DNA from: Agriterribacter humi
Lineage (GTDB): Bacteria > Bacteroidota > Bacteroidia > Chitinophagales > Chitinophagaceae
Reading direction: 5' to 3'
DNA: 64,000 nt
NCBI RefSeq assembly: GCF_009192765.1
Contig: NZ_VOHQ01000017.1
Coordinates: 42,713 to 106,712 of the forward strand
Shown here: positions 57,086 through 64,000 of the stretch, one piece after another
Position numbering within the stretch: the first letter of the stretch is position 1
Layout of the letters: every line of letters starts with the position of its first letter
Translations under genes and position numbers: made by a program
Notes under the pieces: model-generated
Databases searched by the model: none
Told to the model about the DNA's origin: nothing
What the model saw: the letters and a program-made list of their open reading frames with translations, nothing else

Positions 57086-59002
57086 TTAAATGCTTTCCAT
57101 TATTTCGCTTAATTGCAGCCAGCGCATTTCTTTTTGATCCAATAGTTGTGAAATTTCTCCTATCCGGTTCGAAAATTGCTGTAATTGTTCGTAAGGCAGG
57201 GCACTGCTGTTGAGCTTACCCGTAATATCTTTTTTCTCTTTTTCCAGCTCCCCTATTTCTTTTTGCAGCAGCTCAAATTCCCTTTTTTCCTTGTAGGAAA
57301 GTTTCTTTTTTTCAATATCCAAATCCTGTTCCTTTGCTCCTGTACCCTGAAGCCCCTTGCCTGTTTGCTGTAATTTGTTTCCGGCAAGCTGCAACCGGCT
57401 CTCCTCCTCCTGTTCTTTCTTCCACAACCTGTACTGGGTATAATTTCCCGGGAAATCTCTTATTTCACCATTTCCTTCAAAAACGAATAGGTGATCCGTA
57501 AGCCTGTCCATAAAATAACGGTCGTGCGAAACAATCAGCAGGCAGCCCTGGTATTCACTTAAAAAATTTTCCAGCACACCCAATGTAGGAAGGTCAAGAT
57601 CGTTGGTGGGTTCATCTAATATTAAAAAATTAGGATTCCGGAAAAGTATGGAAAGCAGCAGCAGCCTTTTCTTTTCACCACCACTTAACTTCGATATAAA
57701 AGTGTATTGCTGATCGGGGTCGAACAAAAAAAGCTGAAGGAACTGGGCGGCACTGAGTGATCCGCCATTGGCCAACGGAAAGTTTTCCGCTATATTTTTT
57801 ACATATTCTATTACCCTGACATCTTCCTTTATTTCAAGGCCCAGCTGTGAATAATAACCAAAAACAATAGTTTCACCAATGTTTATTTTTCCACTGTCGG
57901 CTTTTTCAAGTCCCTGCAGGATATTTAAAAAGGTAGATTTACCAGCACCGTTTTTTCCTACAACACCTATTCGTTCGCCCTTTGCAAATGTATAATCAAA
58001 ACCTTTTAATATAACATGACTTCCATAAGCCTTATATACTTTTTTTAGTTCTGCTACTTTACCTCCCAGGCGGCTCATTTTTACCTGTAGTTGCACCTGG
58101 TTATCCAGCATCCGTTGTTTGGCTTTGGTTTCCACCGCACTGAATGCATCTATGCGGCTTTTCGATTTGGTAGTTCTGGCCTTTGGTTGCTTTCGTATCC
58201 ATTCTAATTCTTTGCGGTAAAGATTTTTCGCCTTATCAATACCGGATGCCTGCTGTTCAAGCCGCGCAGCTTTTCTTTCTATATAGTTCTCGTAATTTCC
58301 TTTATATACAAATAATTCGCTGCCATCCATTTCCCAAATTTCGTTGCATGCTGCATCTAAAAAATAACGGTCATGCGTAACCAGCAATAAGGTTACCTTT
58401 TCCTGGTTCAGGTAATGCTCTAACCATTCCACTGTTTCAACATCCAGGTGGTTGGTAGGCTCATCCATAATAAGGAGAACATGCTTGTGTTCAAAACCAA
58501 TATCAATTAAGGTTCGGGCAAGCGCCACCCGCTTGCGCTGGCCACCCGAAAGCGTACCGGCTTTTTGCTGAAACTGGTGGATATTAAGTTTGCCCAGGAT
58601 CTGCTTTACCTTGCTGTCAAAATTCCAGGCATTCAGCTCATCCATTTTTATAATGGCATTGCCCAGTGAAATCTCATCCTCACTTTCACTTGCCGCTTCA
58701 TACGCTTTAATGGCATTAATAACCGGGTGATTGTGATGGAATATATTGTCGAGCACAGATAGGTCATCAATAAAGGACGGTTCCTGTTCAAAAAGCGCCA
58801 CAGTTACATCTTTATGTACCCATAGTTTTCCGTCCTCCGGTGTTTCTTTGCCGGCGATAATTTTAAGTAAAGTAGATTTTCCCGAACCATTACGGGCTAT
58901 TAATGCGATCTTATCGCCTTCTTCAATATGAAAATCCAGATTTTTAAAAAGTGGTTTTACTCCGTAAGACTTTCCCAATCCTTCAGCAGATACATAATGC
59001 AT
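57086..59002 (-). CDS. ABC-F family ATPase (Uup-like)
   Basis: The 638-aa protein has two ATPase domains and no membrane segments. Walker A motifs are RNGSGKSTLLK and GKNGAGKSTFLN; signatures are LSGGQRKRVALARTL and LSGGEKKRLLLLSIL; Walker B-like segments are LLIMDEPTNHLD and FLILDEPTNDLD. The linker is basic and a C-terminal coiled coil (about 560-638, ELLQKEIGELEKEKKD) suggests nucleic-acid or ribosome binding as in Uup. Its role is on the ribosome or DNA rather than transport. It starts 68 nt from the divergent gene. Confidence 0.95.
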   Translation of the reverse strand: MHYVSAEGLGKSYGVKPLFKNLDFHIEEGDKIALIARNGSGKSTLLKIIAGKETPEDGKLWVHKDVTVALFEQEPSFIDDLSVLDNIFHHNHPVINAIKAYEAASESEDEISLGNAIIKMDELNAWNFDSKVKQILGKLNIHQFQQKAGTLSGGQRKRVALARTLIDIGFEHKHVLLIMDEPTNHLDVETVEWLEHYLNQEKVTLLLVTHDRYFLDAACNEIWEMDGSELFVYKGNYENYIERKAARLEQQASGIDKAKNLYRKELEWIRKQPKARTTKSKSRIDAFSAVETKAKQRMLDNQVQLQVKMSRLGGKVAELKKVYKAYGSHVILKGFDYTFAKGERIGVVGKNGAGKSTFLNILQGLEKADSGKINIGETIVFGYYSQLGLEIKEDVRVIEYVKNIAENFPLANGGSLSAAQFLQLFLFDPDQQYTFISKLSGGEKKRLLLLSILFRNPNFLILDEPTNDLDLPTLGVLENFLSEYQGCLLIVSHDRYFMDRLTDHLFVFEGNGEIRDFPGNYTQYRLWKKEQEEESRLQLAGNKLQQTGKGLQGTGAKEQDLDIEKKKLSYKEKREFELLQKEIGELEKEKKDITGKLNSSALPYEQLQQFSNRIGEISQLLDQKEMRWLQLSEIMESI

Positions 59003-59006
59003 GTGG

Positions 59007-59014
59007 CAAAGATA
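59007..59014 (-). promoter_or_regulatory. -7 element of the ABC-F gene
   Basis: TATCTTTG on the minus strand ends 4 nt before the ATG at 59002. Such closeness implies a leaderless or nearly leaderless transcript. Confidence 0.45.
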
Positions 59015-59057
59015 AAAAAGAGTTTAGAGAGTTCCGCAACAAGCTGCAATGTCTTTG

Positions 59058-59065
59058 TATTTTTG
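59058..59065 (+). promoter_or_regulatory. -7 element of the nucleoid-associated protein gene
   Basis: TATTTTTG lies 4 nt before ATG 59070, the same spacing as the divergent ABC-F gene. It supports the chosen start over the in-frame ATG at 59049, which lies upstream of it. Confidence 0.4.
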
Positions 59066-59069
59066 GCGC

Positions 59070-60116
59070 ATGACTGGAATAGAAAACGCATCATTGTCGA
59101 AAGTGATTGTTCATAAAATCGGAAACCCTACCCGCGCAGAAGATTTAAAATTGTCCGTACAGCCCCTTATTTTAAACGATGGCATAGTACGCAGCATGCT
59201 TACCAGGTATTTTCTCCATGCTTTTAACGATAATGAGCTATACCGTTTTACCCATTTAAGTGATATCAACCTTAATGAGGTTTATCATTATACCCGTCAA
59301 ATATTTGAAAATGGGGATGTTTTTGTAGAACAGACTCATTTATTAGCCCGCTTTTTATACAGCAAATCCACCCATGTAAAAGTAAAAGAAGGAGAATTAT
59401 ATGTGGCTTTGTTTGATAAAATACCTTTCGAAGGTGGTGAAACAGAGGCTTTGGGCATTTTTAAATCGGAAAGCAGGGAAACATTTCTTAGGATTTTTCC
59501 GCATGGTCAAAACTGGGAAATCATACAGGAAGAAGGAATCAATATTAATAAACTGGATAAAGGCTGTATTGTATTTAAAACCCATACCAGCGAAGGATAT
59601 AAAGTTTGTGTGGTAGATAATGCAAACAAACAAAATGACACTCAATACTGGGTCAATGATTTTTTGCAGGTACAACCTTATGCCGACAGTTACCACAATA
59701 CCGATAAATATTTAGGATTGTGTAAAAATTTTATCAGCAATGAGTATACAGAAAAATTTGAAGTCAGCAAAAGCGACCAGATTGATCTGCTGAACCGTTC
59801 TATGGATTATTTTAAAACGAAAGAACAATTTAACATACAGGAATTTGCCAGTGAAGTGATACACCATCCCGAAGTGGTAGATACATTTATGGAGTATAAG
59901 CAAAAATTTGAAGCATCCCGGAATTTTGAAATACAGGATGAGTTTGATATTCATCTGTCTGCCGTAAAAAAGCAACAAAAATCGTTTAAAAGCATATTGA
60001 AATTAGATAAGAACTTCCATGTATATATACATGGAAGGCGTGATTTGATGGAAAAGGGGTACGATGAAATGACAGGAAAAAAATACTATAAAATATATTT
60101 TGACGAGGAGCATTAA
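59070..60116 (+). CDS. Nucleoid-associated protein, NdpA/37-kDa family
   Basis: The 348-aa protein (from ATG 59070, MTGIENASLSKVIVHKIGN) shows the family opening and the segments SDINLNEVYHYTRQIFEN, KSTHVKVKEGELYVALF, HTSEGYKVCVVDN, YWVNDFLQVQPYADSYH and the C-terminal FHVYIHGRRDLMEKGYDE. It is thought to bind the chromosome; the molecular role is unclear. The length is normal for the family. It is divergent from the ABC-F gene. Confidence 0.88.
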   Translation: MTGIENASLSKVIVHKIGNPTRAEDLKLSVQPLILNDGIVRSMLTRYFLHAFNDNELYRFTHLSDINLNEVYHYTRQIFENGDVFVEQTHLLARFLYSKSTHVKVKEGELYVALFDKIPFEGGETEALGIFKSESRETFLRIFPHGQNWEIIQEEGININKLDKGCIVFKTHTSEGYKVCVVDNANKQNDTQYWVNDFLQVQPYADSYHNTDKYLGLCKNFISNEYTEKFEVSKSDQIDLLNRSMDYFKTKEQFNIQEFASEVIHHPEVVDTFMEYKQKFEASRNFEIQDEFDIHLSAVKKQQKSFKSILKLDKNFHVYIHGRRDLMEKGYDEMTGKKYYKIYFDEEH

Positions 60117-60179
60117 ACCCCAATGAATTCACTATTCCACCTATAATGCAAATTCACTATCCATAGTACTAAAGCCGCT

Positions 60180-61154
60180 TTATTTTTTGGAGGGTCCTAC
60201 ACCGTTTACCACATTTCTAAGTTTGCCATTTAAGAAGGCTTTTATATTTTCCGCTGCCTCTTTCAATAGTCTTTCCCGGGCCTCCTTTGTAGCCCATGCA
60301 ATATGTGGTGTAATGATGCAATGGGGAGCTTTTAAAAGAGGATTATCTGCAGAAGGAGGTTCTGCTGATAATACATCAAGCGCTGCTCCGGCTATTTCAC
60401 CGGCATGTAATGCGGCGGCTAAATCTGTTTCATTTATTAAAGCCCCGCGTGCAGTATTTATTATATATGCCGAAGGTTTCATGAGCTGTAACATATCCTT
60501 GTTTACCATTTGACGTGTAGCTTCGGTAAGCGGACAATGCAGGCTGATAAAATCCGATTGTTTGAAACAATCTTCTGTACCCGTAAAGCTTACACCAGGA
60601 ATATCATATTTATCAGGATGACGAACAGAAGCGATAATTTTCATTCCGAAAGCCATTCCTATTTTTGCTACTGCAGAACCAATTTGTCCTAACCCAATAA
60701 GTCCCAGCGTCTTTCCCTGTAGTTCAAATAAGCCTTCATGACCAAAACAAAAATCCTTGCTCCTAGTCCATGCGCCATTATGCACTTCAGCAGAACGGTG
60801 GTTAACATTATAAGTAAGTTCCAGTATTAACGCCCATGTTAATTGCGCAACCGATTGCGTACTGTAGCCGGGTACATTGCATACAGGAATGTTCCGTTTA
60901 GCAGCAGCCCGGATGTCTACATTGTCGTAACCTGTTGCCAGCTCGCCTATATACTGCAATTGAGGCAATGCATTAATCACATCACCCGGGATTTTTGATT
61001 TATTGGTAAGTACAATTTCCGCGCAGGCCGAGCGTTTCAACACTTCGCCTGGCGCTGTTCTGTCATGAACGGTTAAGGTGCCAGATGTTTCCAGTAACGA
61101 CCAGCTTAAATCGCCCGGGTTAATCGAGTAGCCGTCAAGTATTACAATATTCAT
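60180..61154 (-). CDS. D-2-hydroxyacid dehydrogenase (glycerate/hydroxypyruvate reductase type)
   Basis: The 324-aa protein has the NAD site GKTLGLIGLGQIGSAVA (GxGxxG), the substrate arginine in IINTARGALINE, the catalytic acid in GAALDVLSAEPP and the histidine in ITPHIAWAT. The N-terminal part has the YIGELATGYDNVDI loop. It interconverts a 2-keto acid and D-hydroxyacid with NAD(P)H in the cytoplasm; hydroxypyruvate/glycerate is the likeliest substrate. It is a single gene divergent from the serine hydrolase. Confidence 0.93.
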   Translation of the reverse strand: MNIVILDGYSINPGDLSWSLLETSGTLTVHDRTAPGEVLKRSACAEIVLTNKSKIPGDVINALPQLQYIGELATGYDNVDIRAAAKRNIPVCNVPGYSTQSVAQLTWALILELTYNVNHRSAEVHNGAWTRSKDFCFGHEGLFELQGKTLGLIGLGQIGSAVAKIGMAFGMKIIASVRHPDKYDIPGVSFTGTEDCFKQSDFISLHCPLTEATRQMVNKDMLQLMKPSAYIINTARGALINETDLAAALHAGEIAGAALDVLSAEPPSADNPLLKAPHCIITPHIAWATKEARERLLKEAAENIKAFLNGKLRNVVNGVGPSKK

Positions 61155-61220
61155 GCTTATAATTTATTGTATCTTAGTAGCCCCGAAAATAAGCAGGATT
61201 GTCCTAACCTCCCCGCCACA

Positions 61221-62357
61221 ATGAAAAAAAATAAACAACGACCCGGAAAATTTATCCTTATTGCTGTGCTTGCCGTTCTGATATTGCCTGCACTAACAGG
61301 CAAAGCCTATTTGTATAAAGCTGTGGTATATAATTTTGCCGGCGTTGATGACTATACCATTTTTGATAACCGTACAATACCGGCAATACAACCTGTTCCC
61401 TGGCGTCTTTCCACCGATTACGGTAAAATAAAAATACCGGATACGCTGGAGCAATATCTTACAACATTAAAATCTATTGGTTTACTGATCGTGCAAAACA
61501 GGGAAATCATTGTTGAAAAATACTGGAATGGATATAGTGACAGTTCCTTATCCAATTCTTTTTCAGTCGCGAAGAGTATTTCCAGCCTGCTTATAGGGGC
61601 GGCTATACATGAGGGTAAGATTGGTTCAGTAAACGATCCGGTGGGTAAATACCTTCCTGAGTTTGCCGAAGGAGAAAAAGCTAAAGTAAAAATTGCCGAT
61701 CTGTTAACAATGAGCAGTGGCAGCGACTGGAATGAAAGTTATGCCAATCCATTTTCAGTAACCACTGAATTATATTATGGGTCTGATGTATATAAAACTG
61801 CCACTGGTGTAAATATTGTTAAGATGCCGGGCACATATCATTCCTATAAAAGCGGCGATACGCAATTACTGGGTTTGATCGTAGAAAAAGCAACGGGCAA
61901 ATCCCTAAGCGTGTATGCTGCCGAAAAACTTTGGCAACCGCTGGGAGCAGAACACAATGCCTTATGGAGCACAGATAAGCAAGGAGGTCAGGAAAAGGCC
62001 TATTGCTGCTTTAACAGCAATGCACGCGATTTTGCACGCATAGGTCAACTGATGCTGGATAGCGGAAAAATAAACGGCAATCCTGTTATTGACAGCGCTT
62101 ATTTCCACAAATCCGTTACCCCCTGCTTAATTCCGGATGAGAACAACAAACCATGCAATTACTATGGTTATCAATGGTGGATCATACCCGATCAGCAGGA
62201 CATCTTTTATGCAAGAGGCATATTGGGTCAGTATATCATTTGTATACCCGCTCTTAATATGGTTATCGTTCGTTTGGGAGAAGAAAGAGATGAAAAAATT
62301 AACAATGTTCCTGCAGAAGTGAATAAATTAATAACCTGGGCACAGGCGCTTAAATAA
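61221..62357 (+). CDS. Serine hydrolase, class C beta-lactamase-like, membrane-anchored or exported
   Basis: ATG 61221 gives 378 aa with an N-terminal hydrophobic helix (FILIAVLAVLILPALTG). The catalytic SxxK is S115-V-A-K118 in NSFSVAKSISSLLIG. The second motif is a YxS variant in YHSYKSGDTQLLG, at the spacing expected for YxN. YGYQWWIIPDQQ and ARGILGQYI stand near the third (HxG/KTG-like) site. It is a peptidase or esterase of the beta-lactamase/transpeptidase-like family; antibiotic hydrolysis is not implied. Confidence 0.9.
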   Translation: MKKNKQRPGKFILIAVLAVLILPALTGKAYLYKAVVYNFAGVDDYTIFDNRTIPAIQPVPWRLSTDYGKIKIPDTLEQYLTTLKSIGLLIVQNREIIVEKYWNGYSDSSLSNSFSVAKSISSLLIGAAIHEGKIGSVNDPVGKYLPEFAEGEKAKVKIADLLTMSSGSDWNESYANPFSVTTELYYGSDVYKTATGVNIVKMPGTYHSYKSGDTQLLGLIVEKATGKSLSVYAAEKLWQPLGAEHNALWSTDKQGGQEKAYCCFNSNARDFARIGQLMLDSGKINGNPVIDSAYFHKSVTPCLIPDENNKPCNYYGYQWWIIPDQQDIFYARGILGQYIICIPALNMVIVRLGEERDEKINNVPAEVNKLITWAQALK

Positions 62358-62458
62358 AGCGCAGGTATCCTGATAACATACAGCATCTTTTACTTAGCGC
62401 CCCTGCTCACTTGTGTTTTTTCACTTTACCTTTGCCGCTCATATATTCATTATTTTAA

Positions 62459-63217
62459 ATGAACAAAATTGTTTTTATTACCGGCGCTACTTCAGGATTT
62501 GGTGAAGCCTGCGCTTTACAGTTTGCGGAAGCGGGATACGATATCATTATTAACGGGCGAAGAGAAGACAGATTAAAGCAGCTTAAAAAAGATCTTGAAG
62601 AAAAATTTTCTGTCCGGGTACTGTCTCTTCCTTTTGATGTAAGCAATCGTGACGCTGTTTTTAGTGCCGTTGATGGTATTGCCGGTGACTGGCGGAACAT
62701 AAATGTTCTTATTAATAATGCAGGCCTTGCACTCGGGCGCGATTTTTTTGATGAAGCGGATTTGGATGAATGGGATACAATGATGGACACTAATGTAAAA
62801 GGCCTGTTATATGTTTCAAGGGCTGTGCTGCCGTTAATGATTTCACAAAATAAAGGACATATCATCAACCTGGGTTCAGTGGCAGCAAAGGAAGTATACG
62901 AAAGAGGTAATGTATACTGTGCCAGTAAGTTTGCAGTAGATGCCCTAAGTAAAAGCATGCGGATTGATCTGCTCAGGCATAACATAAAAGTAACTGCTAT
63001 TCATCCGGGAGCAGCAGAAACAGAATTTTCATTAGTGCGGTTTAAGGGAGATGCAGCAAAGGCCAATGCAGTATACAATGGTTTTAAACCATTAACAGCT
63101 AAGGATGTTGCAGATGTTATTTTCTATTGTACAACAGTTCCTGAGCATGTTTGCATTAACGACCTTGTTATATGTCCTTCACAGCAGGCAGATGCCATTT
63201 ATTTTCACAAAGAATAA
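62459..63217 (+). CDS. Short-chain dehydrogenase/reductase, YdfG-like NADP+-dependent
   Basis: The 252-aa protein has the cofactor motif FITGATSGFGEACAL, NGRREDRLKQL (NADP-type arginines), NVLINNAGLALG, and the active site LGSVAAKEVYERGNVYCASKFAV with serine, YxxxK tyrosine and lysine. The HPGAAETEFS segment is typical of the YdfG group, which oxidises serine, allo-threonine or 3-hydroxy acids. TACCTTTG at 62427-62434 may be its -7 element. The length is normal. Confidence 0.94.
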   Translation: MNKIVFITGATSGFGEACALQFAEAGYDIIINGRREDRLKQLKKDLEEKFSVRVLSLPFDVSNRDAVFSAVDGIAGDWRNINVLINNAGLALGRDFFDEADLDEWDTMMDTNVKGLLYVSRAVLPLMISQNKGHIINLGSVAAKEVYERGNVYCASKFAVDALSKSMRIDLLRHNIKVTAIHPGAAETEFSLVRFKGDAAKANAVYNGFKPLTAKDVADVIFYCTTVPEHVCINDLVICPSQQADAIYFHKE

Positions 63218-63344
63218 TTTAGGCAGCATATTTGCGTTGAATATTTTACGGGTAAATTAAAAATGATTTGTTCGTTAATGCAGTTCATTCGACCCGGATT
63301 AATAAGGGGATAAGCCAATCCACAACCCTGTAAAAATATTAAAA

Positions 63345-63848
63345 ATGAAAAAGCCACTCCTTTCAGCCATATGCGCCCTGTCATTATTATTTAGTTTTTC
63401 ATCATTTGCTCAATCAGATAATGTCATTCGTATTAGCCCCTGTGATAACCAATCCATTCAAAAACAGGCCGACAGCGTAAAACATTTACTCGAAGATGGC
63501 GGTTTTTCCGTACTGCGTGAAGCTTCTATTACTATGGAGAGCGAATATGAAATTCCTATTATAGTGCCCATGAGTGAAGGTACATCGTACCAGTTTGTTT
63601 TTATTGGCGACATGAAATCTAATATGTATGAGGTAAGGATGTATGATTATAATGAAAAACAGGTGGTATACGAGAAGAAAAGATGGAGTGACATAAATGG
63701 CAATATTATCAGTTATTCTTATATCCCTAAAATGTCTGAATATCATATGATAAAACCATTGCAGGTAAATAACAAACAAAAGAAGGATTTATGTGGTTAT
63801 GTAATGCTGTTCAGAAAAACCGAGGCGGCCGATAAAAAAGCAAGATAA
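63345..63848 (+). CDS. Exported hypothetical protein, 167 aa
   Basis: A Sec signal peptide is clear (MKKPLLSAICALSLLFSFSSFAQ). The mature protein (SDNVIRISPCDNQSIQKQ ... YQFVFIGDMKSNMYEVRMYDY ... CGYVMLFRK) looks like a single beta-rich domain with two cysteines that could pair. It has no recognised family or metal site. It is monocistronic, with a terminator after it. Confidence 0.75.
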   Translation: MKKPLLSAICALSLLFSFSSFAQSDNVIRISPCDNQSIQKQADSVKHLLEDGGFSVLREASITMESEYEIPIIVPMSEGTSYQFVFIGDMKSNMYEVRMYDYNEKQVVYEKKRWSDINGNIISYSYIPKMSEYHMIKPLQVNNKQKKDLCGYVMLFRKTEAADKKAR

Positions 63849-63885
63849 TATATTTTGTCACTGCTATTAAGTACGGTGGCATACG

Positions 63886-63919
63886 AAAGGGTTTCAATGA
63901 ACCAACATTGAAACCCTTT
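63886..63919 (+). terminator. Intrinsic terminator after the 167-aa exported protein gene
   Basis: A perfect 14-bp stem (AAAGGGTTTCAATG at 63886-63899 with CATTGAAACCCTTT at 63906-63919) with a 6-nt loop, about 37 nt after the stop codon. The following sequence is GACTTTAGCTTT. The final 80 nt of the window hold no recognisable gene. Confidence 0.7.
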
Positions 63920-64000
63920 GACTTTAGCTTTCGAAATCCCGTTATTTTATATTCAGCATTGTTTTATTTCAAAACAAAACCTGAGCAAGCCTCCTATGCC

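Noticed and set aside
62455..62985. 176-codon minus-strand frame
   Set aside because: It is antisense to the short-chain dehydrogenase, whose cofactor and active-site motifs are intact.

Overview
The window comes from a Gram-negative member of the phylum Bacteroidota, most likely family Chitinophagaceae. The evidence is a SusC/SusD pair with an ECF sigma factor and FecR-type anti-sigma factor, a DUF4974 tail on the anti-sigma factor, -7 elements of the TAnnTTTG type, a TPR/histidine kinase/receiver/AraC one-protein regulator, an RHS protein with the 'FGMMMP...YRYGFNGKE' core ending seen in this group, and moderate G+C with few Shine-Dalgarno sites. The genus cannot be fixed from the sequence alone.

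Left third (1-17.8 kb), accessory region: a giant exported-type protein open at the left window edge carries DNRLRE-like, PA14-like and jelly-roll-like segments and ends in YD-type motifs. It is followed by a 0.65 kb array of degenerate palindromic repeats, a 242-aa exported protein and a 3027-aa RHS protein. The RHS variable tip carries a YxGxG loop and an HDxxY motif like parvoviral/polymorphic-toxin phospholipase A2. A lipoprotein gene overlaps the toxin 3' end by 20 nt and is the natural candidate immunity gene. A decayed REP-associated tyrosine transposase (RAYT) follows. A short GC-rich palindrome occurs inside one copy of the intergenic repeat and again, in frame, inside the RHS gene, which suggests a mobile palindrome family.

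Middle (17.9-41.9 kb): a DJ-1/PfpI protein, a zinc-ribbon protein, a Tat-exported xylose-isomerase-like protein, and an 820-aa lipoprotein with repeats in its C-terminal half next to a hybrid two-component regulator. Then come a DUF1080 protein and a polysaccharide-utilisation-like operon reading leftwards: ECF sigma, FecR, SusC with STN domain, SusD, and an FG-GAP/ASPIC-UnbV lipoprotein. A PQQ-dependent dehydrogenase and a PepSY-like lipoprotein end this part.

Right third (42-64 kb), mostly housekeeping: SRPBCC protein and ABC-2 permease, SppA, FolK, deoxynucleoside kinase, MFS exporter, a Xre/RES toxin-antitoxin pair, YkgJ-type cysteine-cluster protein, GcvP, PepT, an M50 protease, a PAS histidine kinase, an ABC-F protein divergent from a nucleoid-associated protein, a D-2-hydroxyacid dehydrogenase, a serine hydrolase, an SDR and a small exported protein. 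No rRNA, tRNA, CRISPR array or intact insertion sequence was recognised. All function calls rest on motif reading by eye; no database search was run.
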